Shown here: piece by piece, positions 35,048-37,771 of the stretch
Layout of the letters: every line of letters starts with the position of its first letter
Position numbering within the stretch: position 1 is the first letter of the stretch
Assembly (NCBI GenBank): GCA_020073545.1
Contig: JAIQEZ010000035.1
Coordinates: 1-37,771, forward strand
From: Terriglobia bacterium
GTDB lineage: Bacteria; Acidobacteriota; Terriglobia; UBA7540
Direction of reading: 5' to 3'
DNA: 37,771 nucleotides
Translations under genes and position numbers: made by a program
The notes under the pieces: model-generated
Seen by the model: only the letters and a program-made list of their open reading frames with translations
What the model was told of the DNA's origin: nothing
Database searches by the model: none

Positions 35048-36208
35048 ATGGGTCTGAAATGGCTGCGCGGGTCTGTGCGGTGGGCAGCCCCCCTGGTGCT
35101 ACTGTTAATGCTCTCGGAACAGGGCTCCGTGCGAACCACCTTGGCGCAGCAGGGTGTGGCGGGCGCCGCACCGGGGCAGACTGCTCCGCAGAAGGAGTCG
35201 GCCGATCCGACGCAGGCGACTGCGACGATTCGCGTGGAATCCAGGTTGGTGACGACTCCGGTGACGGTATTCGACTCGGGCGGGCAATTCGTGTACGACG
35301 TCCAACAGGATGAATTCAAGGTTTACGACAACGGCGCGCTGCAGCGGATCGCGCAGTTTGGGACCGAAATGCATCCTGTGGCTTTGGTGATCGTGGTGGA
35401 AACAAATGACACGACCGCGTCATTGCTGGAGGACGTCCGCCCCCTGGGCTCATTGTTCTCGGAACTACTGATGGGGCCGCAGGGGCAGGCGGCGCTGATT
35501 ACTTACAGCGACCGCGTGGACCTGGTCCAAGACTTCACCAGCAATGGCGACAAGTTGGATACGGCGCTGCGCGGGCTCAAGGGGGGCGGCAGCGGGATGC
35601 ACCTCGACGATGCGCTGGTGCGTGCGCTAGGGATGCTGGAGAAGCGGCCGAAAGAGGACCGGCGCGTGGCCGTGGTCTTTTCCGATGGCTATGATGTCGG
35701 CAGCCAGATGAGCAAAGGCGAGATCGTAAAGCGGGCGATGAATTCGGATGTCACGGTCTATGGGCTGGGCTTCAATACGACGAAAGCTCTGTGGTCCAGG
35801 CCACAGAAGGAGCCTCGGCCTGACCTCGTCGACGAGGCGGTGGGGCACCCCGCGCCTCCTGGCATGGCTCCCACACCCAGCCTCTCCCAGAATATTTACA
35901 GCGCGCCCATTCCCATTGTACCGATTCTGCTCGCTACCGGTGAAACGGTGAAGTCCACGGTGTTCAAGAGTTCGCTGGAATACTTCGCGGGCTATTCGGG
36001 GGGCGTCTACTATCAGAAGTGGGGAAAAAGTACGGTGCAGGAAACACTGAACCGCATCGCCACGGAAATCCACGGCCAGTACGAGCTGGCCTATTACCCC
36101 GATAACCTGAGTCAAACCGGGTTCCATCGTATTGTGGTGCAAGTCCGGCGGCCGGGAGCAAAGGTTCGAGCTCGCGCCGGGTACTACTATCAGGGGACGT
36201 CACCATAG
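35048..36208 (+). CDS. Secreted VWFA-related protein of acidobacterial type
   Basis: ATG at 35048 follows GGGAGG closely. The 386-residue product has a signal peptide (hydrophobic core about 14-22, APLVLLLML). The next block TIRVESRLVTTPVTVFDSGGQFVYDVQQDEFKVYDNG is the entry to the VWFA-related domain described for acidobacteria (TIGR03436). The first metal-site motif, usually D-x-S-x-S, reads VVETNDTTAS, and the later segment VAVVFSDGYDVGS keeps an aspartate; metal binding may therefore be altered. The end, HGQYELAYYPDN ... FHRIVVQVRRPGAKVRARAGYYY, is also typical. Function is not established; extracellular protein or surface binding is likely. This gene is the strongest taxonomic marker of the window. 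Confidence 0.88.
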   Translation: MGLKWLRGSVRWAAPLVLLLMLSEQGSVRTTLAQQGVAGAAPGQTAPQKESADPTQATATIRVESRLVTTPVTVFDSGGQFVYDVQQDEFKVYDNGALQRIAQFGTEMHPVALVIVVETNDTTASLLEDVRPLGSLFSELLMGPQGQAALITYSDRVDLVQDFTSNGDKLDTALRGLKGGGSGMHLDDALVRALGMLEKRPKEDRRVAVVFSDGYDVGSQMSKGEIVKRAMNSDVTVYGLGFNTTKALWSRPQKEPRPDLVDEAVGHPAPPGMAPTPSLSQNIYSAPIPIVPILLATGETVKSTVFKSSLEYFAGYSGGVYYQKWGKSTVQETLNRIATEIHGQYELAYYPDNLSQTGFHRIVVQVRRPGAKVRARAGYYYQGTSP

Positions 36209-36444
36209 GGCACACACCACATCTCCTGCCGGCAGGCAAGTCCCTTACCCGCATGACGCCCCCGAACGGCGGCGCTACGGGGACAGAGAATGGTAAATGC
36301 TGAATAGTAGGTGAAACAAGACGCTCCCCCATCGGCGAAGCAGGAAGATTCGTAATTCATGATTCACTATATTTCTCTGAAGCCTTCCCCTCACAAAGTC
36401 ACCGGGCGCTCGCGGCGACGACCGCGTTCCGGTGTGAGACCCTG

Positions 36445-36927
36445 TTAAAATTCCTCGTAGCTTCGCCACACCTCAACGCCCTTTCCGGATTGCAGTTCGA
36501 TTTCCGCCAGATAGGGACGCATCGTGATGGGTTCGACCCTCAGAACCACGGCGTGGATGGCGTCTTGTTCCCTGTAAACAAGCGTAAGGTACCGGTTATC
36601 CTTTGCTTTATCGTGTGGGGGTTGCACCTTCCACGCGATGTTCATCCTCCAAACCTGGCTGCTCAGGTCGGGGCGATATTGCATGAGGGTGATAGCAGAA
36701 AAGGGCAAGTTGACAGAGCCCGTCGGACAGGTGAAGGCGAGTCCATCCTTTAGCACTTCCAGTTTCCCGCCGCATCCCTGCTGAATGTTTTCCGTCCCGC
36801 CCACATACTGAAACGGCGGCTCGTCAGAGGGTTTTCGTTTGCCGTAGGCAAAGCCCGTAAGGAAGAGGACCGCAAGCAAGCCGCTCGTCATCGTGATGCA
36901 CCTTCCAATGTGGCGCTGCATGATCAT
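36445..36927 (-). CDS. Secreted protein of unknown function (160 aa)
   Basis: ATG at 36927 follows GGAG (four-base spacing); a second ATG at 36921 is possible. The 160-residue product has an N-terminal hydrophobic segment (MTSGLLAVLFLTGFAYG), probably a signal peptide, then a mature part with QQGCGGKLEVLKDGLAFTCPTGSVNLPFSAITLMQYRPD, containing two cysteines that may form a disulfide, and NRYLTLVYREQDAIHAVVLRVEP. No known domain is recognised. It is convergent with the VWFA gene; the 236 bases between them hold no clear gene, only short direct words and an AT-rich stretch. Confidence 0.6.
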   Translation of the reverse strand: MIMQRHIGRCITMTSGLLAVLFLTGFAYGKRKPSDEPPFQYVGGTENIQQGCGGKLEVLKDGLAFTCPTGSVNLPFSAITLMQYRPDLSSQVWRMNIAWKVQPPHDKAKDNRYLTLVYREQDAIHAVVLRVEPITMRPYLAEIELQSGKGVEVWRSYEEF

Positions 36928-37189
36928 AAAGCTCCTGAAGCGTTTTTCTCTGGGCGCACCTACCCGCCGCCTCTCCACGAGTTTACTCCCAGAAGGGCCG
37001 CGGGGGAACACGCTCGCGGGTCTATTGGACGCTCTCCATTAGGGTGATCCCGCTTTGTGGGATGCCGCCGTCCCGCAAGTGCGATCTGGGACGCTCGCGA
37101 GTCGCCGCGGCCAACTGCGCGCCCGACTGGAACCAGAGCTTCACCTCTGCCGCCTTCGGCAACCTTTCCAGGACTGCCCACGGGTCGGC

Positions 37190-37336
37190 GCCTTGTTCCT
37201 GTTTCTAGCCGCGAGCATCACGGTTGCGACCGTCTGCGGCCGCTACCATTACGCCGTGGACGCCGTGGCCGGAGCGCTGGTCGGCGTGGCGGCCTACTGC
37301 GCTTCGAATGCCATCAAGCGTCGGGCGATTGATTGA
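37190..37336 (+). pseudogene. Remnant of a PAP2-type phosphatase gene
   Basis: ALFLFLAASITVATVCGRYHYAVDAVAGALVGVAAY matches the C-terminal motif of PAP2 phosphatases (GRYHYAVD contains the catalytic His-x4-Asp-like arrangement). Just before it, fragments of the expected FPS-x-H signature are spread over other frames (FPGLP in one frame and AHGSA in another at about 37165-37192), which suggests two frameshifts. The upstream part is not recognised. It is read as a broken gene; sequencing error would be an alternative cause. Confidence 0.55.
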
Positions 37337-37654
37337 TCGGGCCATCGGGTCATTGAAGGCCCTCTGAGGCCGCAAATTGATTCATCTTCTGACCGGGCAC
37401 TGTCGATAACCGATACGGGGAAGTGTGTCACGCGGGGGGATTGTCCGTCGGCTCCGCGCGCTTTTGTGACCTCCGACATTGCCCGCTTCGCTGTCATCTC
37501 CGATGGCTGGGGTCCGATGGACTCCATCGGAGTCCTGAAATCGGGCCTGAGGCGTGCCGCCTTGCGGGAGAAGGATCTCGCCCTGTCGTTCCGCAGGATG
37601 CGAATTCCAGCTTCTTTCGGCAAGACCAGCGCGATAACCGCCTTTCCTTTCAAT

Positions 37655-37771
37655 AACATTCAAGGTTCGCAGCGATAAGTGGCTTATTTTTGTTAAACAT
37701 TCAAGGATCGAGACGATTTTGAGCTAGGTCAATTTCGTATCTCATTTATTTTCAGCAACATTCAAGGATAT
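37655..37771 (-). repeat. AT-rich degenerate repeat array at the right edge, three units
   Basis: AACATTCAAGG recurs at 37655, 37696 and 37757, at spacings of 41 and 61 bases, each preceded by a T-rich word (TTTATTTTCAGC and similar). The complement matches the array at 8983-9245: 20 of 22 bases between 37741-37762 and 9180-9201. The array is cut by the window edge. From 37337 to 37650 I see no supportable gene, only a short GATTGATCGGGCCATCGGGTCATTG word tract at 37327-37356. Confidence 0.6.

Noticed and set aside
37294-37659. A 121-codon minus-strand frame (MLLKGKAVIALVLPKEAG...)
   Set aside because: Starts inside a repeat unit, overlaps the PAP2 remnant, and shows no motif or ribosome-binding site.
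37655-37771. CRISPR array at the right edge
   Set aside because: Repeats are short, imperfect and irregularly spaced (41 and 61 bases), without dyad symmetry, and no cas genes are in the window.

Overview
The window looks like a chromosomal segment of a high-GC acidobacterium (phylum Acidobacteriota). The best evidence is a secreted VWFA-related protein of the type that is greatly expanded in acidobacteria (35048-36208), a DUF1684 protein, small conserved proteins of acidobacterial type, and many short dispersed palindromes between genes. No rRNA, tRNA or CRISPR array was seen.

Layout: (1) 1-4325, core and housekeeping genes: both subunits of a 3-oxoacid CoA-transferase (the first cut by the window edge), a secreted DUF1684 protein, a small unknown protein, an AlkD-like DNA glycosylase bracketed by two copies of a repeat element, and PgsA for phosphatidylglycerol synthesis. 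(2) 4323-9878, an accessory stretch: a cluster of dispersed palindromes, then a three-gene minus-strand operon (P-loop ATPase, TOPRIM-like protein, Schlafen/AlbA_2 protein) that looks like a candidate defence module, an orphan YgiT zinc-finger protein, an AT-rich degenerate repeat array, and about 500 bp of low-complexity repeat words. (3) 9879-12210, acyl-CoA dehydrogenase, macrodomain hydrolase and a secreted unknown protein. (4) 12451-18817, F1Fo ATP synthase genes for b', b, delta, alpha, gamma, beta and epsilon on the minus strand, with a good sigma-70 promoter in front but without the a and c subunits. (5) 19072-22345, a B12-type radical SAM protein flanked by a class I methyltransferase and a decayed copy of that methyltransferase's 3' end. 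(6) 22606-26187, lipoate and 2-oxoacid dehydrogenase genes: E3 (Lpd), LipB and E2. (7) 26312-31209, minus strand: an unknown membrane-anchored protein, then a probable DNA-repair cluster of a RecA-like protein without a P-loop, a small protein, a B-family polymerase with a degraded exonuclease region, and a small conserved protein. (8) 31618-36208, plus strand: SurE, GltX, RlmB-type methyltransferase and the VWFA protein. (9) The right end holds a secreted unknown protein, a PAP2 phosphatase remnant, and an array related to the AT-rich repeats at 9 kb.

The most unusual property is the repeat load. Many intergenic gaps, including four gaps inside the ATP synthase operon, are filled by tracts built of short near-repeated words on one side of a GC-rich core and the reverse complement of the same words on the other side. 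One such tract and one 29-bp palindrome lie in frame inside the polymerase gene, and another tract supplies the C-terminus of the RecA-like gene. The most likely functional novelties are the ATPase/TOPRIM-like/AlbA_2 operon and the polymerase cluster. All functional calls rest on reading motifs by eye; no database search was possible.
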